Origin: a virus
Direction: 5' to 3' (one strand)
DNA: 27,663 nucleotides
Virus record (IMG/VR): IMGVR_UViG_3300030107_004854
Location: 1 to 27,663 of that record
A model generated the notes under the pieces. The model did not search any database and had not been told where the DNA came from. It saw nothing but the letters and a program-made list of their open reading frames with translations. The position numbers and the translations under genes were made by a program. Shown piece by piece: positions 18,771-24,772 of the stretch; position 1 is the first letter of the stretch, and the number at the start of each line of letters is the position of its first letter.

Positions 18771-19042
18771 TTCGACCTACCTTCTGCAAATCCTTTAAAA
18801 GTTTTTTTCTTTGTCTCTTCAGGTGTTTTTCCCTCAAGTAATTGCTCTTCTTCTTGGATTCTGTTAAGTATTTCAAACGCATCAAATATAGCTAGTTTTT
18901 TAGTAGCTGCAGCGTTTTTAAGTCTATCCGCTGATATATCATCGTCTGAATCTACGATTGGCTCTTTAGCGACTTTAATTAATTCATCTACCGCTCTCTG
19001 CCCAGCTTGGATTATATTCTTCTTCGTTTCCTTGATATTCAT
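18767..19042 (-). CDS. Putative terminase small subunit
   Basis: A 91-residue, mostly helical protein (MNIKETKKNIIQAGQRAVDE, then ISADRLKNAAATKKLAIFDA, FEILNRIQEEEQLLEG) with a Lys/Arg-rich tail ending FAEGRSK. The frame extends upstream to a TTG at 19129, but the ATG at 19042 is preferred; it still overlaps the preceding gene by 59 bases. Position two genes before terL, small size and helical, charged composition fit a DNA-recognising small terminase. I also recall similar DISADRLKNAAA proteins at this locus in marine phages. No helix-turn-helix is clearly visible. It could instead be an unrelated packaging accessory. Confidence 0.5.
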   Translation of the reverse strand: MNIKETKKNIIQAGQRAVDELIKVAKEPIVDSDDDISADRLKNAAATKKLAIFDAFEILNRIQEEEQLLEGKTPEETKKKTFKGFAEGRSK

Positions 19043-19577
19043 ATTTGATTGTAATAAAATTAGATAAAACTCTAAATAGTCTTTCGTTATCAACGATAAA
19101 CTCATATTCACTACTTGGCCTGAAGCCAACTAGGTCTCCAACCTTTACTGTACCATCTGAATATTTAACAATACCCTGTAAAGGTTTTTCGGATTCAGTG
19201 TTAAACTGATCTGTAGCTTTTAAAGGTATTACAAAACAATAACCTTTTGGAGCTATCCACTCTTTATCTCTTTTATATAAAAAGATTTGATCGTGGTTTA
19301 TAAAATAAGTGTCTTCATTAAAGTACGCTTTACTATTTTTTTCAACACCTTTTACATTGTGCCATCTACGGAAAACATTATGATGTACTATAACAGTGTC
19401 TCCTACTTTTATATCTGTATTACCAATCATAGGTGTAGACGTAACAATAGCCTCTCTGTTTACATAGTGGTGATTAAATACTTCTGTGTTAAGTATTAAC
19501 TCTCCACCATCTAATTTTTTGGTATTGTTATATCTTTCTCCTTTTGGTTTTACAACAAAGTTGTAAACACTTTTCAT
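18984..19577 (-). CDS. Protein resembling two fused GroES-like domains
   Basis: A 197-residue protein that reads as a tandem of co-chaperonin-like barrels. Repeat one spans ~5-101: FVVKPKGE, ELILNTE, REAIVTSTPMIG, IKVGDTVIVHHNV, DTYFINHDQIFLYK. Repeat two spans ~107-178: GYCFVIPLKA, LQGIVKYSDG, VKVGDLVGFRPSSEYEF, DNERLFRVLSNFITI. Each shows the GroES order of an opening strand, a long loop, a small-residue turn, '(I/V)KVGD.V', and a closing '..L.RV...I' strand. The C-terminal ~20 residues are acidic. Its ATG overlaps the previous stop as TAATG. A role assisting the phage or host chaperonin during head assembly is inference; a structural barrel protein is the main alternative. Confidence 0.55.
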   Translation of the reverse strand: MKSVYNFVVKPKGERYNNTKKLDGGELILNTEVFNHHYVNREAIVTSTPMIGNTDIKVGDTVIVHHNVFRRWHNVKGVEKNSKAYFNEDTYFINHDQIFLYKRDKEWIAPKGYCFVIPLKATDQFNTESEKPLQGIVKYSDGTVKVGDLVGFRPSSEYEFIVDNERLFRVLSNFITIKYEYQGNEEEYNPSWAESGR

Positions 19578-19798
19578 TAGTATTCCAAGTTGTACTCTAC
19601 GGATACCGCCATATTCTTATTAAAGTCTTTCCAAGGTAGTACGTCTTTATTTTTTTTAATATAAATAGAATATTTTTCGTCTTCTTCTAATATATCACAA
19701 ATTATATGTCCACCGTAAACTTCTTGACCAACAGCATAATGCATGGCGTCATTCTTGTAGTCTTTACCTACACTAATCTTTCTTATTAGCTTCGCCAT
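19577..19798 (-). CDS. Small uncharacterised protein
   Basis: A 73-residue protein (MAKLIRKISVGKDYKNDAMH, then YAVGQEVYGGHIICDIL and a C-terminal MAVSVEYNLEY). I do not recognise a functional family, though short proteins of the form 'ISVGKDYKNAMHY.VGQEV.GG' recur in marine phage contigs as I recall. The alternating hydrophobic pattern suggests a small beta-rich fold. It overlaps the upstream coiled-coil gene by 26 bases and its stop overlaps the next start as TAATG. It belongs to the same tightly coupled early packaging block. Confidence 0.65.
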   Translation of the reverse strand: MAKLIRKISVGKDYKNDAMHYAVGQEVYGGHIICDILEEDEKYSIYIKKNKDVLPWKDFNKNMAVSVEYNLEY

Positions 19799-20084
19799 TT
19801 TCTTTTGGATAATTTATTATACCTGTTTGAATATCTATATCGAAAGTACCATACTCTTTTTCAAATTCATTTTGAAGTAAAGTAAGACTATCTCTTAAAC
19901 CAGCTATTTGATGCATCATTTCATGTTTTTTAACTTCCATGTTACCTATTTCTAGTTGTGCTCTATTCAAACTGTTTACTGTGTCTTGAACTTTGTTTAA
20001 CTGATCTTCAGTTATTTTTTCAGGTTTAATGCCTTTAAGTTCTTTAATTTTTTTACTTGTTCCTTTTATTTTGCTTGTCGCCAT
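19773..20084 (-). CDS. Small coiled-coil protein
   Basis: A 103-residue protein with a basic N-terminus (MATSKIKGTSKKIKELKG), a long helix with heptad character at ~28-78 (LNKVQDTVNSLNRAQLEIGN; HQIAGLRDSLTLLQNEFEKE) and an acidic/polar tail. The start at 20084 follows a 34-base A/T-rich gap after the LamG-like gene. No enzyme motif is present. Its place ahead of the terminase genes allows a role as an assembly or packaging accessory, or even an alternative small terminase. Neither is shown by the sequence. Confidence 0.65.
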   Translation of the reverse strand: MATSKIKGTSKKIKELKGIKPEKITEDQLNKVQDTVNSLNRAQLEIGNMEVKKHEMMHQIAGLRDSLTLLQNEFEKEYGTFDIDIQTGIINYPKENGEANKKD

Positions 20085-20118
20085 TTTATTTAATTTAAGT
20101 TAATTTTAATTTGTTTTT

Positions 20119-20859
20119 TTACGATGTTAAAGGTAATCTTTTCATATAATCGTGACAATCTTTTCTATCATCTGCATTTAAAGGTGATCTAAACACCATT
20201 ATTTCTTTCATAGGACCATTCCATGTTTGTGAACTACCATTTTTACCAGATATCTGTTGTATTTCAAAATCCTTTGAAGTTGCAATAGTTTCCGTGTCTG
20301 ACTGCGCTACGTTATCAATATATAATACAGCGCTACCATCTGTTTGACAAACTAACATAATATGATAAAGAGTATCATTTACTAACGCGCTAGGAGTATC
20401 TAAAGAGAATGTTTTAGTTTGACCATCTATTTTTATACTCATTGTGTTAGCCCCGGAATCATGCCTAATAAAATCATTATTACCCGCGTCGTCTCCAAAC
20501 ATTACTTCATTACCACTATCCCAGTCAGTGTTTGATCCATACCAAGCCAATGTCCAACCTGTTGCTGATGTATCTAAAACAATATTACTACCAGCTTGTA
20601 AGTAATCAGCATTTGGACTAGTTGCAAATGTTATTTCCTCATTAGCCGCGCTAAACGCGGGTTTTCTGTTTGCTGTCCCTTGTTCAAACACAAGACCAGC
20701 TACTCTATCTGTCCAATTTGTAACTGCTGTTCCATCCAGTTCTAAATCTTGCGCTCTAGCGGTTAGCCATAAAGCTAAATTCAATTCAGATGAAAGCGGA
20801 TTCCAAGGGGCTCTATCGTCTGATCCATATGTTGATAAACTATTTCCTAGTCCTAACAT
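20119..20859 (-). CDS. LamG/concanavalin-like domain protein, probable virion surface protein
   Basis: A 246-residue protein. Residues ~25-230 have the LamG jelly-roll pattern: LALWLTARAQDLELDGTAV then NWTDRVAGLVFEQ near the start, FTLAWYGSNTDW-type strands in the middle, TLYHIMLVCQTDGSAVLYID at about 163-182, and NGPMKEIMVFRSPLNADDRK near the end. Such domains bind glycans or act as trimerisable decoration on phage particles. Its ATG overlaps the stop of the preceding 130-residue gene as TAATG. No signal peptide is seen, consistent with a virion protein rather than a secreted one. Attachment or decoration is inferred from domain type. Confidence 0.7.
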   Translation of the reverse strand: MLGLGNSLSTYGSDDRAPWNPLSSELNLALWLTARAQDLELDGTAVTNWTDRVAGLVFEQGTANRKPAFSAANEEITFATSPNADYLQAGSNIVLDTSATGWTLAWYGSNTDWDSGNEVMFGDDAGNNDFIRHDSGANTMSIKIDGQTKTFSLDTPSALVNDTLYHIMLVCQTDGSAVLYIDNVAQSDTETIATSKDFEIQQISGKNGSSQTWNGPMKEIMVFRSPLNADDRKDCHDYMKRLPLTS

Positions 20860-21251
20860 TATTCTCCTATATAAGCTATTAAAGCGCCGGTTTTACCATT
20901 TCCAATCTCTATATTAGTCCATCTACCATAAATAGTAACTCCTTTTGGAAATGTATTAGAATTGTCTATTATTTGTCCACCTCCACCACTAATAGCGGTT
21001 TCAGATCCAACAGTTAAATTGTGAGCAGCTACAGCTGTACCAACATATTCTAAACCTAAATCTGCTGTATTAGAAGTATCAGCCGTTAAACCCTCACCAG
21101 TTCCAGATGTTATTTCTAATTGAGTATCTGCTAAAAATGTAATAGCTACAAACACCTTGCCCGAAGGTGGTGTTATTGGGTTATCAGCTGTGTCTGTGAA
21201 AACACTACCTAGCTGTCCAAAACCATAAGCTGTATCTTGTGTTATTGCCAT
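20859..21251 (-). CDS. Small beta-rich protein, possible virion decoration protein
   Basis: A 130-residue, Thr/Gly/Ala-rich protein (MAITQDTAYGFGQLGSVF at the start; GKVFVAITFLADTQLEI at ~31-47; TFPKGVTIYGRWTNIEIGNG at ~100-119; ending LIAYIGE). The strand pattern and the '(F)PKG.TIYGRW..I' phrase recur in small structural proteins of marine phages, as I recall. No catalytic motif is present. It is translationally coupled to the LamG-like gene. A particle-decoration or spike-base role is plausible but unproven. Confidence 0.65.
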   Translation of the reverse strand: MAITQDTAYGFGQLGSVFTDTADNPITPPSGKVFVAITFLADTQLEITSGTGEGLTADTSNTADLGLEYVGTAVAAHNLTVGSETAISGGGGQIIDNSNTFPKGVTIYGRWTNIEIGNGKTGALIAYIGE

Positions 21252-21255
21252 AATT

Positions 21256-21642
21256 TTATTTTTTTACTTTTTCAAATGATCGACCACCAAAATAAGCACC
21301 GATCACGGTTATTAATACTAATTGAAGTAAATCAACCCATGATGATTTAACTTCAAAATTTAACGCACCTGCATCTATAAATATTAATAGCATGGTGCAT
21401 ACTATTAAAAATATTAATACTAATGGCCTAACATTTTTACTTAGCCACGAGTCTGATTTTAAATCTGCTTCCCAACGAGATGTAATGTTCTTTTCCATTT
21501 CAACCTCGTAGTTAGCAATTAATTCTTTTATTTTTCTTTCTGCTTCTAGCTTTTCTTCGTTAGATGTATGTAAATTATCTATAACACCACCTACGCCTTT
21601 TACTAGCTCTGCAGCTCCTCCTGAAAATAGTTGTCCTAACAT
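21256..21642 (-). CDS. Holin, three-TM (gene-transfer-release) type
   Basis: A 128-residue membrane protein. An amphipathic N-terminus (MLGQLFSGGAAELVKGVGG) leads into a charged helix (EEKLEAERKIKELIANYEVE), then the signature DSWLSKNVRPLVLIFLIVCT (~63-82), continuing into the first membrane helix. A second helix (LLQLVLITVIGAYFGGRSFE, ~105-124) is followed by a Lys-rich tail. The '(D/S)W..KN.RP' phrase before the first membrane segment and the 'GAYFGGR..EK' end fit the holin family with up to three TMs known from phages and gene-transfer agents. It would permeabilise the inner membrane at lysis. A small membrane protein and a metallopeptidase-like gene lie just upstream. Confidence 0.8.
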   Translation of the reverse strand: MLGQLFSGGAAELVKGVGGVIDNLHTSNEEKLEAERKIKELIANYEVEMEKNITSRWEADLKSDSWLSKNVRPLVLIFLIVCTMLLIFIDAGALNFEVKSSWVDLLQLVLITVIGAYFGGRSFEKVKK

Positions 21643-21651
21643 AATTTAATT

Positions 21652-21864
21652 TTAATATCCACTTCCGCCACCACCACTAGACGGCGCGTTTGTATTAAGA
21701 GGCATGCCTGTTGCTTGTTGATGGTTAGCGCCACCCATATAGCCTTGTTGACCCTGCCAATTGTGCACGTGATAACCACTTAATCCATTTGCTCTTGCCC
21801 ATGCTAATGCTTCTTCTATTGTTGAAAACAAAGGTATACCAGCTATTGTTGTTAATATTGCCAT
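21652..21864 (-). CDS. Small conserved-looking orphan, His- and Gly-rich
   Basis: A 70-residue protein. The frame extends to a TTG at 21909, but the ATG at 21864 (MAILTTIAGIPLFSTIEEAL) lies two bases after the previous stop and is preferred. A hydrophobic start precedes AWARANGLSGYHVHNWQGQQ, the phrase GYMGGANHQQA, and a Gly/Ser-rich end. I recall near-identical short proteins in many marine phage contigs but know no function. Three histidines (HVH and NH) could bind metal; this is speculation. Its location between holin and a second membrane protein hints at lysis or virion association. Confidence 0.65.
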   Translation of the reverse strand: MAILTTIAGIPLFSTIEEALAWARANGLSGYHVHNWQGQQGYMGGANHQQATGMPLNTNAPSSGGGGSGY

Positions 21865-21866
21865 AT

Positions 21867-22079
21867 CTATTTTTTTGCAAATTTTTCTATACCACTTATA
21901 CCAAAACAACCAAGTACTACAAATACAAATGAATCATATACAAATTCATTAATCATCAAGTCTCTTCCTAGCCAGCCAGTTATAAGATCTACTATCATAA
22001 TCACACACATTATTGCAAATGCAATAAAACCTATGATAGATTTTTCATTCCACTCGTTGTTATCTTTAAATATCTCCAT
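21867..22079 (-). CDS. Small two-helix membrane protein, possible holin/antiholin partner
   Basis: A protein of about 70 residues beginning MEIFKDNNEWNEKS. Two hydrophobic segments follow: IIGFIAFAIMCVIMIVDLIT and FVYDSFVFVVLGCFGISGIE, ending KFAKK. The frame is open further upstream (ATG at 22145), but those residues overlap the metallopeptidase-like gene extensively. The ATG at 22079 (or 22082, in tandem) gives only a 14-17 base overlap. The short hairpin-type topology and the '..G..KF' end resemble small phage holins. With a separate holin 225 bases downstream, it may be an antiholin or accessory pore protein. This is inference. Confidence 0.6.
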   Translation of the reverse strand: MEIFKDNNEWNEKSIIGFIAFAIMCVIMIVDLITGWLGRDLMINEFVYDSFVFVVLGCFGISGIEKFAKK

Positions 22080-22500
22080 CATTACCATTGTTTGCGTCGT
22101 CCTCCCAAGGAAAGCCAGTGTCTCCAGCTTCTTTCCATTGTCCATCTATTAATATAGAGTCAACGCCATTAATATCCATTCTAGGAAAAACCTCACCATT
22201 ATAAGTTATACTATCATCGTTATAAGATAGTTTACCAACTCTCATATCTGTAGCGTGTCTCATTTCATGGTTTATAACTTGTCTTTCTTCTTGACTACCA
22301 GGTACTATATTTTGATTTATATATATTGTACCGTCCATATTAGCTTCACCCATAACACCTTCATCTAGTGGCATTCTAATAATAGGTGTACCAGGTATTG
22401 ATATGTCATTTTCTCCAGCTTGTTTACCAAAACGCATTTTTGTTTTGATTTCACCAGCTACAGCGTAGTTACCTCTATTTTTCCCTAGTTTAAAGCCCAC
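22066..22500 (-). CDS. Putative zinc metallopeptidase (HExxH)
   Basis: A 144-residue protein with a zinc-peptidase signature at residues 78-82 (HEMRH) in the context QVINHEMRHATDMRVGKLSY. His78 and His82 would bind zinc, Glu79 would be catalytic, and Asp85 or a later residue is the third-ligand candidate. The N-terminal half is beta-rich (GTPIIRMPLDEGVMGEANMD, then GTIYINQNIVPG). The tail is acidic (WEDDANNGNDGDI). No signal peptide is present. It lies just before two small membrane proteins and a holin, so it may be a lysis enzyme, or alternatively a virion maturation protease. No other endolysin or head protease is recognisable. The motif is real; the activity is inferred. Confidence 0.6.
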   Translation of the reverse strand: MGFKLGKNRGNYAVAGEIKTKMRFGKQAGENDISIPGTPIIRMPLDEGVMGEANMDGTIYINQNIVPGSQEERQVINHEMRHATDMRVGKLSYNDDSITYNGEVFPRMDINGVDSILIDGQWKEAGDTGFPWEDDANNGNDGDI

Positions 22501-22798
22501 GTCTTCCGGTCATTGCTCGTCTATTAGTTTTAGGCCCCTCAGGTCTAACAAGCATTCTTTCTCTTTTTACAATTTGACCAGCTGTTTGCCCTGCTTTTGC
22601 TGGAGATTTTTTACCGTACATTTTTAGCGGTGCTTCTTCTATAGCTTTTTTAAACTCTGGGTTAGCATCACTAGCCATTATTTTTTCTTTTCCTTCTTTA
22701 GTCAGCATTACAGGGTTTCTTTGAGCTTCTCCATATTTTGCTTTTTTATAAACTGGGCTTTTTTTTCTTGTGTTTCCAAATCCGTATTTACTTGGCAT
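22490..22798 (-). CDS. Small basic uncharacterised protein
   Basis: A 102-residue, Lys/Arg-rich protein (MPSKYGFGNTRKKSPVYKKA then KYGEAQRNPVMLTKEG; ending TNRRAMTGRRGL). Glycine, proline and basic residues dominate and little hydrophobic core is visible, so it is probably extended or nucleic-acid-associated. It starts two bases before the frameshifted gene's stop codon and overlaps the metallopeptidase-like gene by 11 bases. Short basic proteins with FGNTRKKSP-like starts recur in marine phage contigs, as I recall. No function can be assigned. Confidence 0.6.
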   Translation of the reverse strand: MPSKYGFGNTRKKSPVYKKAKYGEAQRNPVMLTKEGKEKIMASDANPEFKKAIEEAPLKMYGKKSPAKAGQTAGQIVKRERMLVRPEGPKTNRRAMTGRRGL

Positions 22799-22800
22799 AA

Positions 22801-23219
22801 TTATCTATCTTTATCTTTTATCATATCGTCTATAGCTTTGTTATAAACTTTATCCGTATATGATTTGTTTTTATAAAATACACTTCGTTCTGAAGTGGGT
22901 AAGTCCTCCTCACCTAGTAAGATTCTATATATCCTACTTATCATTTGTGAACATTTCCACGAAGTTTTAAATACAGAGTACATTATAGTAGTTCTGTTTC
23001 TATGTCTCCATACATCGATCCAACCTTCGTTTCTTAACCTGTCCCATCTTGCTTTATCCCACGAGTACGTATAAACTCCGTTGATAAAATCGTTTCGTGT
23101 AAATCTTCCTTTACAATCTAAATAAATTAATAATTCTAAGTTTTACAGACCCACTTTCTAGTGAGCCTGTAATACTTAAGGATATTTAATTCACGCAGAT
23201 CCTGCGCGGTTAGTCTCAT
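22801..23219 (-). pseudogene. Frameshifted gene, putative winged-helix regulator
   Basis: An ATG at 23219, three bases after the previous stop, encodes MRLTAQDLRELNILKYYRLT RKWVCKT and then TAG at 23138. The -1 frame opens at once (LELLIYLDCKGRFTRNDFIN...) and runs 112 codons without an ATG until 22983, ending KAIDDMIKDKDR. The two parts read as one protein of about 139 residues. WDRLRNEGWIDVWRHRNRTT then MYSVFKTSWKC resembles the recognition helix and wing of MarR-like winged helices. The break needs 3n+1 inserted bases (or loss of two) to restore the frame. Options: real mutation, assembly error, unusual recoding, or translation of a shorter protein from 22983. From memory, relatives are intact with several extra residues at the junction. 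Confidence 0.6.
23145..23170 (-). other. Strong hairpin abutting the frame break
   Basis: On the transcribed strand, ACAGGCTCACT and AGTGGGTCTGT pair over all eleven positions (two G-U) around an AGAA loop. The structure lies within the 5' part of the frameshifted gene and ends six bases before its in-frame TAG. No U-run follows, so it is not a simple terminator. It might have promoted a deletion or affect ribosome movement. Confidence 0.6.
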
Positions 23220-23222
23220 CTA

Positions 23223-23555
23223 CTACGATCCAGTAGTAAATGCTACAGTACTAACTGTTTTTGATATACCATCTCCATTAGCTTTGATAACCAAAGTACT
23301 TGGTCCACCAGGTTTAGTACCAGCCATATAATCAGCTAATTCTTTTCCAAGCGCAAGCGCTCTAGCAGTATCAGTAATAGTAATGATACTATCAGTTTTC
23401 GTGTTAGCGTCATCAAAACCAGACCTACTAGAAGTATAGTTACGGAAATGTACAATTACGTCGTTACCGTCAGCAATGTGCATAGCTGTAATATACTTTA
23501 CAGGTACCCAGTGACAATCAGTTGAACTGTCTTGAAATTCAATCCATTTTTGCAT
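23223..23555 (-). CDS. Small protein, probable diverged member of the neighbouring paralogue family
   Basis: A 110-residue protein (MQKWIEFQDSSTDCHWVPVK YITAM...). The pattern of short strands, a DxI.I.(T) strand (TDSIITITDTARALALGKEL at ~54-73), a helix, then a strand (PSTLVIKANGDG) parallels the three genes upstream at 23661-24762, though identity is low. The leader is A-rich (AAAAAAAGAGAAATT before ATG). No motif suggests catalysis. A virion-surface or decoration protein is the best guess; function is unknown. Confidence 0.6.
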   Translation of the reverse strand: MQKWIEFQDSSTDCHWVPVKYITAMHIADGNDVIVHFRNYTSSRSGFDDANTKTDSIITITDTARALALGKELADYMAGTKPGGPSTLVIKANGDGISKTVSTVAFTTGS

Positions 23556-23660
23556 AATTTCTCTTTTTTTAATTAATAATTCGTTTTCGTTTTTAAGTTT
23601 AAGGTTTGTGGATTATGGTTTGGGCTTAATATATATAATATCACATAGAGTGATATATTT
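23556..23660 (-). promoter_or_regulatory. 105-base intergenic region with A/T-rich hairpin
   Basis: This is the longest gap between two intact genes here. Just after the stop at 23661, an inverted repeat (23638-23644 with 23650-23656, seven pairs, five-base loop) could form a weak hairpin. It is A/T-rich and followed by ATTATATATATTAA rather than a U-run. Nearer the next start are short repeats (ACGAAAACGAA). No Bacteroidota -7 box (TA..TTTG) is evident. A weak terminator or an unrecognised promoter is possible. Confidence 0.35.
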
Positions 23661-24047
23661 TTATGTACCGTATGTAATTGATAAGGAAGTCATTCCAACA
23701 CCTAATTTTACAGAAGTAAAATCATATGTTCCAGGTGGATTGTTAAGATTATTTGGTATGCCATTATCTCTATCAGCAAAAACTACTAAATTAGTTTTAT
23801 CAGAGTTTAAAGCGATAGCCAGTGCTTCACATAACTCTTTAAATTTACCAACAGCGTGTTGTATTCTTATTGTATCAACATTAGCTTTACCTATTGTAGA
23901 TTCAAAATAAATTTCAGAACTAGAAGTACTAACAGGATCAATACCTTTAAATTTAGAAGCAGGCCAAATACAGGCGTTTCCATATACTTCTATATCTAAA
24001 TCATAATCTCTAAAATATATATATGTTTCTTTTGTTCCCCAACTCAT
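23661..24047 (-). CDS. Paralogous small protein C (virion-associated?)
   Basis: A 128-residue protein (MSWGTKETYIYFRDYDL). It shares the family outline with the two genes upstream: an aromatic strand (YIYF), 'G.AC(I/M)(W/F)P...(F)KG(I/L)DPVST', an IYFESTIG strand, VDTIRIQHAVGKFKELCEAL, and NLVVFADRDNGI. The N-terminus is about 10 residues longer than its paralogues. The products appear soluble, small and mixed alpha/beta, without catalytic residues. The tandem arrangement suggests gene duplication. A decoration, spike or cement role is inferred from recalled occurrence in marine phage structural regions. Confidence 0.7.
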   Translation of the reverse strand: MSWGTKETYIYFRDYDLDIEVYGNACIWPASKFKGIDPVSTSSSEIYFESTIGKANVDTIRIQHAVGKFKELCEALAIALNSDKTNLVVFADRDNGIPNNLNNPPGTYDFTSVKLGVGMTSLSITYGT

Positions 24048-24057
24048 AGTTTTGTTT

Positions 24058-24420
24058 TTAAGCTTGTGTTGTTACTGTAGCGCTTTTTATTTTGTATGTT
24101 ACAAAGTTAGCTGTGCCAGCTGATAACGAACCATTTGTCATTACTATAAATGGATCTCTTTGATTGACTTGTAAAAAATGCACAAATTCTTCGTTGAATT
24201 GTTTGTGTAGATCATTAAAATCCACATTTTGACTGTGAGTTAAAACCACAGTATCAGCAGTTGCTGTACCGTTTCTAGCTTTAAAATATAACGTTGATTC
24301 TCTATCACCGCTCATTACATCACCTGTTTCTCTTATACCTAATAACGAATCTAATGGAAACATACAAGCCTCACCTGTTGTTTCTACTGTTCCTTCTCCA
24401 AAATAAAAAAATCTTACCAT
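24058..24420 (-). CDS. Paralogous small protein B (virion-associated?)
   Basis: A 120-residue protein (MVRFFYFGEGTVETTGEACMF). It aligns end to end with its neighbours: FYFGEGTV with YFAEGTV, ACMFPLDSLLGI with AMYPASAFLGL, STLYFKARNGTATADTVVLTH with RISFKAENNTAVDDDVLIQH, and FIVMTNG with FIVVADE. A short extra segment (RETGDVMSGDRE) sits after the LLGI strand. It is separated from the next paralogue by six bases upstream and ten downstream. Function is unknown; paralogy is clear from the aligned motifs. Confidence 0.72.
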   Translation of the reverse strand: MVRFFYFGEGTVETTGEACMFPLDSLLGIRETGDVMSGDRESTLYFKARNGTATADTVVLTHSQNVDFNDLHKQFNEEFVHFLQVNQRDPFIVMTNGSLSAGTANFVTYKIKSATVTTQA

Positions 24421-24426
24421 TATTAA

Positions 24427-24762
24427 TTATGCTTTAGTTACTTCAACTGTACCTGTTAAACCTGCCCCGTCACCATCATCTAAATAAACACCGTTTGCTT
24501 CGTCTGCAACAACTATAAATTTACTCACTACAACGCTACTGGGATCACAAAGTCTTGCTATTAAACGAGCTACTTGCTCGTGTTTATTAGTACCATGTTG
24601 AATTAATACATCATCATCAACAGCAGTGTTGTTTTCAGCTTTAAAAGAAATTCTAGTTGTATTTGTACTAATAGGATCTAAACCTAAAAAAGCACTAGCA
24701 GGGTACATAGCTGCGGTGCCAGTTCCTGAAACAGTTCCTTCTGCAAAATATAAATAATTCAT
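24427..24762 (-). CDS. Paralogous small protein A (virion-associated?)
   Basis: A 111-residue protein (MNYLYFAEGTVSGTGTAAMY), the most compact of the tandem family. Blocks in order: YLYFAEGTV (3-11), AMYPASAFLGLDPIST (~18-33), RISFKAENNTAVDDDVLIQH (~37-56), a helix, KFIVVADEANGVYL, and a terminal strand TGTVEVTKA. It starts ten bases after the GroES-like gene's stop, so it is read on the chaperonin transcript. Similar single-copy proteins of the YFADG...AAMYPA type occur in marine phages as I recall, without known function. Confidence 0.72.
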   Translation of the reverse strand: MNYLYFAEGTVSGTGTAAMYPASAFLGLDPISTNTTRISFKAENNTAVDDDVLIQHGTNKHEQVARLIARLCDPSSVVVSKFIVVADEANGVYLDDGDGAGLTGTVEVTKA

Positions 24763-24772
24763 AACTTAGTTT

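Noticed and set aside
20646-20660. Plus-strand hairpin (CCGCG/CGCGG) followed by a short T-rich stretch, resembling a terminator.
   Set aside because: It is inside the LamG-like coding region, on the strand with no genes, with only five pairs; most likely coincidental.
23130-23150. Programmed -1 ribosomal frameshifting as the explanation for the split gene.
   Set aside because: The junction codons (AAA ACT TAG) do not form an X XXY YYZ slippery heptamer, and the strong hairpin is upstream rather than downstream; a mutation or sequence error is simpler.
23556-23660. A Bacteroidota promoter in the longest gap.
   Set aside because: No TTTG and TA..TTTG pair with suitable spacing is visible on the transcribed strand; only a weak hairpin and short repeats are present.
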